A DNA stretch of 64,000 bases, taken from assembly GCA_035610835.1 (NCBI GenBank), contig CM069458.1:33815449-33879448 (forward strand), in the 5' to 3' direction. Made by a program: the position numbers and the translations under genes. The notes under the pieces are model-generated. The model ran no database searches and was not told the DNA's origin. It was given only the letters and a program-made list of their open reading frames with translations. Positions 1 through 11,360 of the stretch are shown piece after piece (within the stretch, counting starts at the first letter, position 1; each line of letters begins with the position of its first letter). This DNA comes from Ophiura sarsii. Lineage: Eukaryota > Echinodermata > Ophiuroidea > Amphilepidida > Ophiuridae.

Positions 1-1488
1 TTTTGAAAGATCAATCTTCGTGAAGTATTTGTCTTGAGATAATCGTGAGAATATTTCTTCTTGGTCTGGGATGGGTTCGGCATCGAAGACGGTAATCTGG
101 TTAAGTTTCCTCATATCAACGCAGCTCCTAAGGGTTCCATCGGGTTTTCGTACACATACTAGTGGAAAAGCATATGGGCTGTTATTACATTTGGATACAA
201 CATCCCACTTTTGCATGTTTTCTATGTCTTTTTGCAGCTCATCTCTTATGGCGTGAGGAATTGGATATGGTCTGCAGCGGATCGGTTTATCATCGGTCAC
301 TTTTATTTCATGTTTACATAAGTTGGTGTGTCCTGGAACATCCGTCAAGACATCGCTGTAGCTGTTAAGTAGGCGAGTGACTTGCCGTGTTTGATCATTA
401 TATAGTTCCGGGTTGATGTGGACGTCATTCACAGTTTCTTTAGCTATAAGTCTGGGAAGTTGTAATAGGTCTTCATTATTCGGAAGTATTTGATCTTCTT
501 GGGTATATTCATCCATGATCTCATCTTCCAGAACAGATACAGCAGCTGCTACCACTACATCGTCTTTAGGTCTTCGATGATACTTTTTGAGCATGTTGGC
601 GTGAAATATCTGTTGCCTATGGCCTAGATCTATGCGGTAATCCATAGCGGTTTTTTTTTCAAGTACCATGAAGGGTCCCTTCCAGTGCATGAGGAGTTTA
701 TTCCTATCGGTGGGTAGTAGTAGTAACACCTCGTCACCCGATACGAATGATCTTTCTCTGGCCTTCTTATTGTATTGCATACTTTGTTTCACCTGGACTT
801 TGCTTAATTCCTGTCTCGCCAATTGACACGTTTCCTCCAGTCGATCCTGTAAGTCGATGACATATTTGTACACGTTCTTGGTTTCCACTTCTTGGCATTG
901 CCCTGTCCACAATTCTTTCAATATGGACATTGGACCGCGGATTGAACGTCCATACAACAGTTCGAACGGTGAGAAGCCAGTACTAGCTTGAGGAACTTCA
1001 CGGTATGCAAAAAGAAGTGGCGGAATGTATCGATCCCAGTCCTTCGGTCGTTCTTCACACATCCGTTTCAGCATGGTCTTTAGTGTACCGTTGTATCTTT
1101 CGCACAATCCATTGGTCATTGCATGATAAGGTGTTGTTGTAATTCCTCGTATTGAAAGTAACCTGTTGATTTCCTTCATAACTCCAGATACAAATTGTGA
1201 ACCATTATCAGTCAATACCTCTCGCGGGACTCCTAGTCTACTGTAGATGTTTACCAACTCTTCTGCGATGACCTCTGCCTCTATTGTTTTCAAAGGAACG
1301 GCTTCCGGGTATCTAGTAGCGTAATCAACCATAACCAGGATATAACGATGTCCTCGTTCTGTTACGGGCTTGATGGGTCCAACTAGATATATGGCAATAC
1401 GATCGAATGGTGCTTCTATTAAGGGCATCTTTCCCAGCGGTACTTTGGACACCCTGCCTTTGGGAATAGTTCGTTGACAAATGTCGCA
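1..1488 (-). pseudogene. Integrase core followed by start of reverse transcriptase (Gmr1-like pol)
   Basis: This frame is open from about 1488 to the window edge. It shows an integrase core with DNGSQF (around 1190-1210) and PYHAMTNGLCERYNGTLK (around 1080-1140), the latter carrying the catalytic Glu. Then come LLYGRS, a GPY/F-like module at HWKGPF (around 680), a linker, and reverse transcriptase starts at about 300 with RPYPIPHAIRDEL, SPYAFPLVCVRKPDG and CVDMRKLNQIT. The pol order is therefore IN then RT. The frame differs from the upstream protease frame by a net one-base shift near 1488, just inside the HHCC zinc finger. The remaining RT and RNase H lie outside the window. Confidence 0.9.
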
Positions 1489-3175
1489 GGAAGCAGTATC
1501 TTGATACATCTGCTCCGACTCCGGGCCAGTAGAAATTTGATAATATCTTGTCCGTTGTCTTTTGGACTCCTTGGTGTCCACCGAATAAAGCTTCATGAGC
1601 CAACTTCAAAACATGTTTCCTAAACTTACTGGGCACAATGACTTGCTTGACATCATCAATATATTCTGATTCAGGTGTATAGCACTCTCGATAAATGATA
1701 CCGTCTTCTATGGTGAATGCTTCCATAGTTCCTTTCTTAAATTCCTTCCGTTTACCTGTCTCTACACGTTCTCTTATCTTATTCAGGGTGTAATCTTCCT
1801 GCTGTGCTTGTCGGAGTATCGGTGGCGTGACTTCTTCATCTGATGGAGTTACGATTAATGGTTTAAAAGGTTTAGAACGTGCTGCTTTCTGAGCTCGGGT
1901 CTCCACAGCTGCGGCAACATGTTGTTCTTCTAACTCTTCTGTTTCCAAATCAACTTGTACTGCGGTATTCTGAGTTGATGTTACTTTTACGGCTGGATCC
2001 CGTGCACCTGGATATTGTCCGACCACCAAATCACATATTGGCGTTTCCATTACTAAAGCGTATACGCTACCCGAAAGATATGGAGAAGTAATATCGATCT
2101 TGGCGACTGGATATCGACGTTGTGTACCATCGATTAAATAGCATGTGTGTTGTTCACCTGTATATTGATGTGGTTTTACTAGATTTTTACGTACAACGAC
2201 ACCACTACAACCTGTATCACGATATACTTTGACTGGGGTACCATTGATCGTTCCCTCTCTCAATGGCATACGTTTATTATCCCAATGCTTACATGCTGCA
2301 CCTACGAATTCTCGTTGGCAACCACACTCTACCTCGGAATGACCTTGTTGTAATTTAATGTCAACCTTATATGGGTCGATCCCAGAACATAGTAGGCCTA
2401 AGGATATATGTCCTGATCCATAACCTCCGTTACTCTGTTGCCCAGTGTTTGTTGTAGGCCTATAATTATGATTATCAGGATTACCATGACTAATACCTTG
2501 GTGTACTTGTGTGTTTCTGTTTAGGCCTATGTCAGATCTTAAACTGTGATAAGCATAACTATTATTGGAGTTACCATCGTTACCATGCGACTGATCACCT
2601 TGTTCTGTACTTGAATTATATACAGACTGGTTGATAGGCCTAGCGCTATCATTATTTTGCATGTCACTTTGCTGCTGTGAGTTGTAGTTATCCTCAAGAT
2701 TTTCTTGAGTGTTTTCATCATTAGGCCTATTTTCATCTATGGGGCATTGTTGTGCCTCTACACTATCCAATATAAGGGCTAATGTCCCTTTACGGTAACA
2801 ATCCCTTGCCCTGTGACCTTTTCTTCCACATATGAAGCATGTGATTGGTTCACGGGTACCTGTACCTGTACTGAACTTACCAGTGTTAGTAGTTGTATTA
2901 CTAGGCCTATTCGATTGACCTTGAGATTGGTTTGTACGTTGGGGCTGGCCAGTATTTTTATATTGACCTGTATTCTGACCTGATGTTTTCGGTTGGGATT
3001 GAAATTTATTTTCTTTCACTTTGACCTTGTCGAACCAACCACCATGTGCATTTATGTAATGATCAGCGATTATCGCAACTTTGTTTGCTTCTTTTGGTTC
3101 TTGTTCCAAAATATGAGTGGCCATGTTTCTCGGGCAGCTATGTAAAAATTGATCTCTGACCAACAAATCTACCAA
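1325..3175 (-). pseudogene. Gag C-terminus, zinc knuckle, protease and integrase HHCC domain (Gmr1-like)
   Basis: The 616-codon frame starts inside capsid at a SCAN-like stretch (LVRDQFLHSCP, residues 5-15). It continues with a CCHC zinc knuckle (CFICGRKGHRARDC, about residues 113-126), a long Asn/Gln/Ser-rich linker, a retropepsin-type site VYRDTGCSG (about residues 318-326; DTG active-site triad) and the start of the integrase zinc finger (GGHQGVQKTTDKI, FYWPG). The HHCC finger is cut by a frameshift near 1488, so the last ~55 residues here are out of frame and meaningless. The true capsid start lies in another frame upstream, since gag is shifted near 3265. Confidence 0.88.
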
Positions 3176-3192
3176 AGCTCCAATTGAGTTAC

Positions 3193-4089
3193 CTACATCC
3201 GCGAGTTCAATCCACCTGTGAAGGTACCTGGTAATTCGGGTTGTATATTGTTCAGGTTTATTGGGTCAGGTTTAGAGTTTTTGAATTTCTCACGAAACCC
3301 AACTTCGGTATGTTTATACCGTCTTAACAATGCTCTTTTCAAAATGATATAGTTATCGGCATCGTTAGGAGTAAGTGCATCATAAACCTGTAGTCCTTGT
3401 CCAGTCAAAAGAGTACTCAAATTCAAGGCCCAAATTTCTTGCTCCCATTGACTTGTTACTGCATATCTTTCAAACCTATTAATGTATGCATCCATATCAT
3501 CTTTAGTTTCATCGTATTTTGGAAGTTTCAATGGTCTATACTTGTTGCTATTTGCCGAAGTATGTGAGCCATTTATGGCAGTCTGATTCTGTAATTCATT
3601 ACTTTTGAGCGTAAGGTTAGCCATTTCAATTTCATGATGATATTGCGTGTCATTTTTCTTTTGTTCAAGATCGGCACGCGTTTCCAAAAGTTCTTTTTCG
3701 CGCCCTAACCGATGTTCTTCATTAATTTGTTCCTCTGCTCTACGCTCTTTCTCGCGCAGTGCGCGTTGCTCTTCCATATTCGCTTCACGCTGTGCGCGCT
3801 GTTCTTCAACATTCAATTCATGAGTTTGACGCTCTTTTTCCATCTGCGCTACTTGAGCTAGGCGCTCTTTTTCAATTTCAAGTTCATGAATTTTAATTTC
3901 TTTTTCATGAGCCTGGCGATCCTTTTCATGTTCGCGCTCGGCTGTTCTTACATCACGATCAGCATCCCTTTGTTCTTTTAATTTCTTTCTTTCCTCAACC
4001 AAAAATTCTTTCAAATCGCGACCTTCGAGACCGATTTCTTTACCAAGGGTAGATATAGTTTCTATTTCTTTGAGATATTCTACAGACAT
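3193..4089 (-). pseudogene. Gag N-terminal part with long charged coiled coil
   Basis: The 298-codon frame begins MSVEYLKEIETISTLG. Residues ~30-165 are a highly charged Glu/Arg/Lys coiled coil, followed by capsid-like sequence (LKLPKYDETKDDMDAYINRF, then W..NLSTLLTGQ and a FREKFKNSK stretch). This arrangement is typical of the gag of Gmr1-like and related metazoan gypsy elements. Near 3265 a probable one-base loss moves the rest of capsid (RYLHRWIELADVG, then the SCAN-like block) into the neighbouring frame, so the last ~15 residues here are not genuine. Start: the first ATG after the primer site. Confidence 0.85.
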
Positions 4090-4527
4090 GATGAGAATGA
4101 ATACGAAATTAAATTTGGGTAAAATAAAAAAAAAATATATAAAGAACTACCGCGGAATTTTCGCGAAAATTGCTAAGAAAAGTGTATCTATAAATCTGTG
4201 GCAATCAACTATTATAAATACGTAAAATTTAACAATTACACTACTATGCTCACCCCAGCACCTCTACGTTGGCTGTTATATCTTGGTGTTCTTCACCTTG
4301 ATCTTGACTTGTGTGATATACATGTGGTGACCATCCGAAGTAGTGCCAACCATGTAGTCGAACGTCTGAAGATCTGAAGATAACAAATATATTAAGACAA
4401 CAGTGAGATATATATGATGTATACAAGCAATATATAAGTTAAATTGACGTTAAATCATCCGCACCTCCTTAACATTAATTATGCAAAGATTTATTAGCAC
4501 GTATTGTTTTTGGCGCATGCGTAAACG

Positions 4528-4545
4528 ATCCCGGACGAGCCCCCA
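4528..4545 (-). promoter_or_regulatory. Primer binding site, tRNA-Pro type
   Basis: The minus strand reads TGGGGGCTCGTCCGGGAT, the same 18 bases as the classical tRNA-Pro primer site of murine leukaemia virus and other P-type elements. It lies 3 bases downstream of the inferred LTR end, as expected for minus-strand DNA priming, and sets the boundary of the LTR. Confidence 0.88.
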
Positions 4546-4548
4546 ATT

Positions 4549-5756
4549 GTTACGCCTGACCTTTGGTGTAACGCCCAAGTTCAATAAATTAACTACGCAT
4601 AAGTGAGGTACTATACATTTGAACGCCAATTAACACATCGTACAAATCAGATTTACCATATTTAACTATAATTTTAATTCATCATCTCCGTCACTGACTT
4701 TCTTCAGATCCATTAACATATGGATGACCTGTACAATAGGTCTCATTCACATAAACAATAATATTCACAAAGTTCAAATCAAATTATAATGTCACTTCAA
4801 TTATGCCTCATCTGTTGTTGTAGATGGGTTTCCCATGAATGTAATAACCTCGACGAATAATCAATGGTGTTGTTATGTCCCCAGACAATTGAAAGTGTTA
4901 TTGATATATATGACGTAATAATAACCAGTGCTTACCCATTTAGCAGAATTTAATGTTATCTTACTTAATCTGCGACATCATTAGGGATTATTGGATTACA
5001 TCTGTCATTTAATCAATATAGCGGTTGTTATATCTTCTTGATGATCATTCAACGGTCGTAGCCAAGGTTTTTAATGCTTGGTTGATTTCCATGTCAACAA
5101 CATCAGATTCATCGGATTACCCCACATTTGGTATGCATTAATAATCGGTGATACAACTGCTAATTATATCGGCAGCCATTAACCTCCATAAACAGTAACA
5201 AGCTGTAACAGCAGTAACAGCAATAACAGCCAACGCAGTTAGATTCCCAAATGTGATGTCTCGTGTCTCCAGACATTCGTCGACATGATGGCACTACTTT
5301 CAGTTGTTCACCCTGGACGAAATTCTGTATGACTCGTCCATCCAATGGGGTGCTGATACCATAGCCGACGAAATTAATGATGCTAACTTTCACGTAATAA
5401 CTTGATTGCCACACATTAGACCAATCGATGGGTTTGCAAACTCGCAAACTTACCCCATGAAACAAAATATACCAGGCTCACAATGACCGCAAGCTTACCC
5501 TGATAAAGATGTCGGTTTTTAGGAAGCAACCAAAATATAGTTATCTCCAAGACATCGCATAAGGGAATGATTTTTGTTGACAACGCGATCACAATAATCC
5601 TTCGTAAAGCGCGGGAGAAATTAGTCACGCTTATACAACCTAACGCACCTGTTTATATGAACGCCATCTAGCGACCATCGCGCCAGATAGTGTAATATCA
5701 AATCATACTAGAAATACATTACTAAATCAAGCGTTAGAGCCAAGCTCTACGTAACA
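4549..5756 (-). repeat. 5' LTR of the Gmr1-like element
   Basis: The boundaries come from the primer site on one side and from the terminal inverted repeat TGTTACG (4549) / CGTAACA (ending 5756), giving an LTR of about 1.2 kb. The second LTR is outside the window, so the ends are inferred rather than confirmed by comparison. No host gene is seen inside. Confidence 0.6.
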
Positions 5757-6443
5757 ATGTTCCATTTCAGCGATATTGTACACATGTTACCAGTGTAATT
5801 TATCCCAGTATTGAACGATATTACAAACTTCGGGGTATGATTAAACGCAGAAAGTATCACATGAAACCAACCTAAGCTTCGTGAGCCTAGTATCTGGGAT
5901 TAAACGGGACACTTTCATTACACTCAACGGGGGAGAAGTAATACACACAATAATAAACGCGTGAAAGATTTTTGTTTCACAATAAACATTTATTCTTAAG
6001 CATGTAAGCGGTAAACTAATTCAGTAATATTACAACATCGAATGTTAATACAACCATATTAACGTGAGGTATTGTGAACAATTTATAAATGACGAACTAC
6101 AGCTGAATAGATATGTAATTAATGTACATCCTTGCAGTGATAGTAATTTTGTCTAGTCCTCTGACGTTGTCGTAATTTTCGATGAGCCGCTTCCACAAAT
6201 TATGTCATTGAATTTAGTACACCGACCCTCGTAAAAGCGGCACAAATCAGGTCATTTGTCAATGCGGGGCATATTTGTCAGCTAAAAGTGTAATTTTTAT
6301 TTCGGAAATTTCGATTTCAAATTCCATGCAAATAGTTAGTGTTTGGTATTAAAATTATTAATATTATTTACTTAAATATCCCGAGCATAGCAATTAAGTT
6401 AAGTTGTTCTACTGGTCATAACATAATAAAACAATGAGCATTT
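5757..6443. other. Intergenic, nothing recognised
   Basis: AT-rich sequence beyond the LTR. No open frame with recognisable protein similarity and no clear repeat structure was seen. Confidence 0.5.
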
Positions 6444-6691
6444 GTGACGCGATCAAGAGGAATGAGTCGGATGTCGGGGACTCCCAAATTGAGATGGCCA
6501 ATTCAAAATGGCGGCTTACATAAGTTTTGATGGAAATTCATGTATACAATTTGACATAACTTTAAAACAAAAAGTCGTATCGACATGGGGTTTTCAGTTT
6601 CTGAAAGCTCTAAGTGTCTTCTTTAAAACTGTATTAAAAACTCATTTTCGACCAGGGTCGACATCCGACTCATTCCTCTTGATCGTGTCAC
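6444..6691. mobile_element. Short inverted-repeat transposon (MITE)
   Basis: The ends are near-perfect inverted repeats of about 34 bp beginning GTGACRCGATCAAGAGGAAT at 6444 and mirrored up to 6691. The ~180-bp core has no coding capacity. A target duplication was not clear, so the superfamily is open. Confidence 0.75.
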
Positions 6692-6829
6692 ATTTATGTT
6701 TATATAGCGCTCTTACACATTGTACAATGGTACCACAGCGCTTAATAAAATAAAACATAACATTAAATGATTATAGGCCATAATAAATTGTTAATATTTT
6801 AAAAAAACAGTGTTAAACATCACTCGCAC

Positions 6830-7130
6830 TATGACGGTGGCATAAGTGCGTTTTTAACATCTTCTAAGGTTAAGTCAGTGATGATCGTGGCATACCTGAT
6901 GTGACGCGGTAATTTGTTCCACAAAAATGGGCCGGATCAAGAGGCATAAAATCCTTTCTTTGCGGTAGTGAGACGAGTTTTAGGTTAAGTGAGAATCCGA
7001 GTGTCAAAGGCAGGCAGGACGAAGACCACTTGTTTAAGGGCACATATATGTAAGTGGTAATGGTAAGAAGGCGTGCCATCATTGAAAAATTTATATACAA
7101 TAGTCAATATTTTGGACTTATGGTCCGTGA
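6830..7130 (-). pseudogene. 3' end of a non-LTR (LINE) reverse transcriptase, degraded
   Basis: The minus strand encodes two pieces in different frames: DHKSKILTIVYKFFNDGTPS, then GPFLWNKLPRHIR followed by LEDVKNAL and a stop. These match the conserved C-terminal tail of many LINE polymerases (YK..NG..P, then GP.LWN.LP..IR and a final FK..L). A frameshift separates them. This is a 5'-truncated, dead copy. Confidence 0.75.
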
Positions 7131-7210
7131 TGATCGGAGTTATTTACGGTGTTGCAAGGGACGAGCTCAACATTACGTGCTTAGCTTTGCGTTGAGCAGA
7201 TGCACCGATC

Positions 7211-7276
7211 GATTGATAATATTTCATAGATTGATTGATAATATTTCATAGATTGATTGATAATATTTCATATCGT
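7211..7276. repeat. 22-bp tandem repeat, 3 copies
   Basis: GATTGATAATATTTCATA recurs at 7211, 7233 and 7255 with a strict 22-bp period. Confidence 0.9.
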
Positions 7277-7553
7277 CCAATAATGGTACACTGCCGACTC
7301 TGTAACGATACATCACAGTTGAAAAGTGGAGCTATAGCCTTCACAACTTTTAGTGACAATGTTTTTATTGTGTGAATTATCCTATCATGGTATGGTACAA
7401 TTTTATCACTTTCGACAATGTTCTGAGAAATTGCCCTAAAAGCGCGTTGTACTCCTATAAATATATACCGTATACGATATTCGTTTTGATTTGAGTCCTA
7501 CTGACAGGCGTCACGAATGTAAAAAGTCCTTTTCTGTATTGAAAAGTAGTGCG

Positions 7554-7770
7554 TTTTAACATTTTCCACGCGGCTATTAGTTCTACCATATACAAAACGA
7601 AGGTTTCTAAAGCATTTCCCAACTTTTTAAGTCGACCGCATGAATTATTGTACTTATTTTAATGCATTTCTCGTGATTCCAAACATGGTGATGAAATACA
7701 ACGATGGTGAAATTTGTGAAACATTTTGTTCAATTTTTGAAAGTTGTTGTCTACCGTATGCAAAATTCGG
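7554..7770 (+). mobile_element. Truncated copy of the TTAACACTTTCC element family
   Basis: It begins TTTTAACATTTTCCACGCGG and then matches, in order, the inside of the element at 38638-39178: TACCATATACAAAAC, CTTATTTTAATGCA, GATTCCAAA and ATGGTGATG. The right inverted end was not found. It holds one copy of the unit that is amplified at 38638-39178. Confidence 0.65.
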
Positions 7771-7862
7771 ATATGCTAGTTCAAATGTGCAAATCGTAGC
7801 TCATGAGCTAGGGCGAAGTTCAGTGTGCGCTATACAGATTCGACTTACGCCCGTTTTATTTA

Positions 7863-8059
7863 GAGAATAAAGGTATTGTTTTTAGACCGTACCCGTGTTA
7901 TATTGTCTGACATAAATGCGGACGATAGTATTATTTTAAGTAGAACAACGACGCCGCAGGCGGAGTTGTTCTACGCAAAACATAATACTATCGAACGCAT
8001 TTATGTCAGACAATATAACACGGGTAGGCCTACGGTCTAAAAACAATACCTTTATTCTC
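7863..8059. mobile_element. Foldback element (near-perfect hairpin)
   Basis: Two arms of about 85-90 bp are inverted copies of each other around a short GC-rich loop (GACGCCGCAGGCGGA). The ends are GAGAATAAAGG and CCTTTATTCTC. The same terminal GAGAATRA occurs in the hairpin at 41220-41379, suggesting one family. Confidence 0.85.
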
Positions 8060-8487
8060 ATTCTTAAACAATCATACTTTAGACATTTATCAAAGAAATA
8101 AGTACATTTTATTGTCCACATATGACAACTTTTACCCCTGCTAGGATCGAATAACCCACAAACATTCCATCCAATCACATGCGATGAGTAAACCATGCGT
8201 AAGCGTCGCGGCGCCGGCATAAACGCAGGAAAAGCGCTAAAGACGCACTGCAGAAGTGCGCGTTATGGAGCAAACCACGCATTGTGAAGGTCGGGCGCAC
8301 TGTTAAAACGTAGGCCCCATCTCCCCGTGTTAAGTTGTCTCATCTAGATGTCGCCGATTTCTCTGAGAACCAATGAGATTGCTTAAACTTTCTTAGCTGT
8401 TTAAGAATGTATTATATAATGTTGTTAAACAGATTAGTTTTATTCCGTAAAACAAATCATATCGATTAAAATTCCAATCACTGTCAG

Positions 8488-8580
8488 CCAACTCATGGCC
8501 AAATGGTTAGCGAGCAGGACAGGACCCATGAACGAAAGGTAACTGGTTCGAATTCCGGCGAGGCAGAGTTTTGCGTATGA
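8488..8580 (+). repeat. tRNA-derived sequence, probable SINE head
   Basis: TGGCCAAATGGTTAGCGAGC (box A-like) is followed ~40 bp later by GGTTCGAATTCCGG (box B-like), the spacing of a tRNA promoter. No cloverleaf with intact acceptor stem is apparent, so a SINE or tRNA pseudogene is likelier than a tRNA gene. Confidence 0.5.
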
Positions 8581-8734
8581 ATCGACATAGGAAATATGTA
8601 AGTACAAGTGCAAAACACTTGTATTCATATCATTGGTTCATTTGGTGACAGATGAAACAGACTTAAGATGGAGAAATCTCAACCTTGAGATATTCCCAAA
8701 GTAGCAGGATGGTAAGAGTGGACATAAGGGTTGA

Positions 8735-10483
8735 CTATCTTTTGATGAGACGCACATTACGGTCATTTGTCGTTACGTAATCAGATATAGCTGCTGCTAA
8801 GGAATATAGAAACGGATTTATAGCGGAATTAATGGGCAGAACAAACGTTACGATCCAAGTATACGTGAGAGGTGATACTATAATACTACCACTCTGTACA
8901 AGGATAGAGAGTATAATGATAGGCAACCAGCACATCATATCTGTAAGAACAATAATGCCCATTTTGGTAGCCATTCGAAGTTCTTCCTTTAGAGTTCGAT
9001 TACGCCCTGCTTGCGACGCTGTTTGTCGCGCCGTTTTAAATATCCCGATATAGCAACATGTTATCATCAACATGCATATGGAATTGATAATAGTAAATAA
9101 CACTATACCAAAATACATGCCTGGTTTAGTGCCAACTGTTGTATCATATTTTATAGTATAAACTTGGAAATTTAAAAACCCTTCTCGTGAATGTAGTTTA
9201 GTATCATATGGCAAATCTTTAGTCTCAAATATATTGCTTCTAGAAAGTGGGAGACCAGTACACACCTCGGATAAATCATATAACTCAGGGTTAATCTCTG
9301 GCAAAATGGTTGAAATGATACTCAATATAATTGCAAATATCCAGAGTACAGCTATAGCCACCCTCGCCGAGCTTGTTCCCAATCTCTTCGCGCTAAATGT
9401 GTATTTGATGCCCATATATCTGTCAAAGCTGAGCAGAGTGATGAAAAATATGGAAGCCTCGCTTGATAACATAGAGAGCAACCCAGCTACTTTACAGGCA
9501 ATGCTTGACCTCCATAGTTCAGAGGGGAAATAATTACGGTTCGAATAATATATATCAGCTGAAGCTATCATCAGCATATACATGCCCATGAAGAGATCTG
9601 AGATTGAGAGATGTGAGATTAATAGTGCCTGTACTTTGTTCTGAACGTTGCGACGCTGTAAATAACGGTAAAGCAGTACACACGTGTTAGTGATTATTGC
9701 AAAAATGCCTATTAGCCACATAGCTATTCTTTGAAATAGATTTGAAAGCAATCTGCCACATGTTAAAAATTGTGAACGTGGAATTGTGGCAGTGCATTTG
9801 GTTATTTCCACGAAGCAACAAGTAGCTGCATTGTCTACGAAAATATTTGCTCCTTTAGAATGGTTAGCGAAGTCTCTAAAAGACTCAGAGTTTACCATGT
9901 GTAGCCAATTTTCTCTCAAATCTACATGATCAAGTGACTTTAATAAATTATTCAGAAAATAACCCCCCGCATCAAATCTATCAAACTTATTATTAGACAA
10001 ATCGAGATATCTCAAATTAGGCACATTTTGAAGTGTACCACGCGGGAAATTCGATAATTTATTTTTAGATAGGTAAATAAATTCCAGATTTCGGTACTGC
10101 ACTGAAATGTTTAGCTGAAACAAAAATAGATCATTGCCACGAAAGTCAATCACAACAAGTTTAAGAGATTGTAACACCTGAGAATATATCGTTTTAATGT
10201 TATTGTCAGTCATATTTATCCAATCTAAGTTGGTTAGCCCTTCAAACAACTTAGGGTGAACTTCATCAATAGAATTGCTGGTCATATCTAACCACCTAAG
10301 TTTGGTAAGCGCTTTAAAATGCCATGGGTGTAACTCCATAATTCTATTGTTAGAAAGAAGTAACCGTTCAAGGTTGATCAGCGCGTCAAATTGCTGTGGA
10401 TGTAGATCCACAATTTTATTGATTTCGAGATCCAGATGCACAAGTTTTTTCAGCGCTGCAAATTGTTGCTGGTGCAGCTCCAA
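8735..10483 (-). CDS. Receptor segment 3: last LRRs, hinge and 7TM domain
   Basis: 582 codons. Residues 1-~200 hold the last ~8 LRRs, the first four close to the 24-residue consensus and the rest diverged. The hinge follows at ~220-245 (CCFVEITKC..C). Seven hydrophobic segments span ~255-560, with SFDRY at the end of TM3, TDMMCWLPI in TM6 and INSAINPFLY in TM7. The C-terminal tail is short and basic. The first LRR of this segment in the genome lies just upstream in the same frame, so the listed ATG is not a true start. Confidence 0.85.
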   Translation of the reverse strand: MELHQQQFAALKKLVHLDLEINKIVDLHPQQFDALINLERLLLSNNRIMELHPWHFKALTKLRWLDMTSNSIDEVHPKLFEGLTNLDWINMTDNNIKTIYSQVLQSLKLVVIDFRGNDLFLFQLNISVQYRNLEFIYLSKNKLSNFPRGTLQNVPNLRYLDLSNNKFDRFDAGGYFLNNLLKSLDHVDLRENWLHMVNSESFRDFANHSKGANIFVDNAATCCFVEITKCTATIPRSQFLTCGRLLSNLFQRIAMWLIGIFAIITNTCVLLYRYLQRRNVQNKVQALLISHLSISDLFMGMYMLMIASADIYYSNRNYFPSELWRSSIACKVAGLLSMLSSEASIFFITLLSFDRYMGIKYTFSAKRLGTSSARVAIAVLWIFAIILSIISTILPEINPELYDLSEVCTGLPLSRSNIFETKDLPYDTKLHSREGFLNFQVYTIKYDTTVGTKPGMYFGIVLFTIINSICMLMITCCYIGIFKTARQTASQAGRNRTLKEELRMATKMGIIVLTDMMCWLPIIILSILVQSGSIIVSPLTYTWIVTFVLPINSAINPFLYSLAAAISDYVTTNDRNVRLIKR

Positions 10484-11360
10484 AATATTATTGCGGGACA
10501 GATCTAACCTTAACAGATTTGTGAGCGCTTCAAACTGCGGCGGGTGTAGCTCGACAATATGACGGAATTACCATACATCATCAATATTTTCAAGTTGGTC
10601 AGCGTTGCAAACAACTGCGTGTGTAACTTAACGATATATGTATTGTCCAGATATAATTCTTCAAGAACGGCAAGATTCTCAAACTGCTGTGGGTGTAAAT
10701 CAACAATACGATTATCGGACAAGAATAAATATTTAAGGTCGGTCAGTGCTGCAAATTGCCGCGGGTGTAGCTTCACAATAGGGTTGTTGGTTAAATCTAA
10801 ACTCTCCAGGTTCAAAAGGTCTTCAAACTGTTGTGGGTGTAGCTCAACAATAGCGGTGTGTGTCAAGATTAAAGCTATCAAATTGGCTAAGTTTTTAAGT
10901 GTTGCGGGTGCAGCTCCAAAATATTATTGCTGGACAGATCTAACCGTAACAGATTTGTGAGCGCTTCAAACTGATGCGGGTGTAGCTCAACAATCAGATT
11001 TTCAAACATATCTAATATTGTCAGGTTTGTAAGCGATTCAAACTGCTGCGGGTGTAGCTGCACAATGCCATTGGCGGACAGATGCAACTGAGTCAGGTTT
11101 GTAAGCGCTTCAAACTGCTGCGGGTGTAGCTCCACAATAGAATTGTCATACAGATATAAATATTGCAGGTCTGTCAGCGCTTCAAACTGCTGCGGATGTA
11201 GCTCCACAATATAATTGTAATGCAAATATAAATATTGCAGGTTGGTAAGCGATTCAAACTGCTGCGGGTGTAGTTCAGCAATAAAATTCATGGACAGTAT
11301 TAACACGTTCAGACTGATAAGCTCTTTAAACTGCAGCGGGTGAAGCTTCACGATATTATT
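10380..11360 (-). repeat. 72-bp tandem repeat coding for LRRs
   Basis: The LRR units are repeated at the DNA level with a 72-bp period (24 codons). The stretch CTTCAAACTGCTGCGGGTGT (plus strand) recurs almost unchanged in successive units between about 11000 and 11290. Such similarity suggests recent amplification or gene conversion. Confidence 0.85.
10510..10881 (-). CDS. Receptor segment 2: four and a half LRRs, out of frame
   Basis: Four consecutive 24-residue LRRs begin VELHPQQFEDLLNL, KLHPRQFAALTDL, DLHPQQFENLAVL and KLHTQLFATLTNL. The frame then slips at about 10555 and the tail becomes non-LRR. This segment is internal to the receptor; the ATG is incidental. Confidence 0.8.
   Translation of the reverse strand: MIALILTHTAIVELHPQQFEDLLNLESLDLTNNPIVKLHPRQFAALTDLKYLFLSDNRIVDLHPQQFENLAVLEELYLDNTYIVKLHTQLFATLTNLKILMMYGNSVILSSYTRRSLKRSQIC

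Larger units (their letters stand above)
1..5756 (-). mobile_element. Gmr1-like Ty3/gypsy LTR retrotransposon, 5' part, decayed
   Basis: Reading on the minus strand, the order is LTR (4549-5756), primer binding site, gag, zinc knuckle, protease, integrase zinc finger, integrase core, GPY/F-like module, then the start of reverse transcriptase at the window edge. Integrase before reverse transcriptase is the reverse of ordinary Ty3/gypsy order and is the hallmark of the deuterostome Gmr1 group. The gag region also has the SCAN-like capsid signature reported for that group. RNase H and the 3' LTR would lie left of base 1. Frameshifts near 3265 and 1488 show that this copy is not coding as it stands. 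Confidence 0.9.

Noticed and set aside
10275..10960. Cys-rich repeat proteins on the plus strand
   Set aside because: Antisense shadows of the 72-bp LRR repeats.
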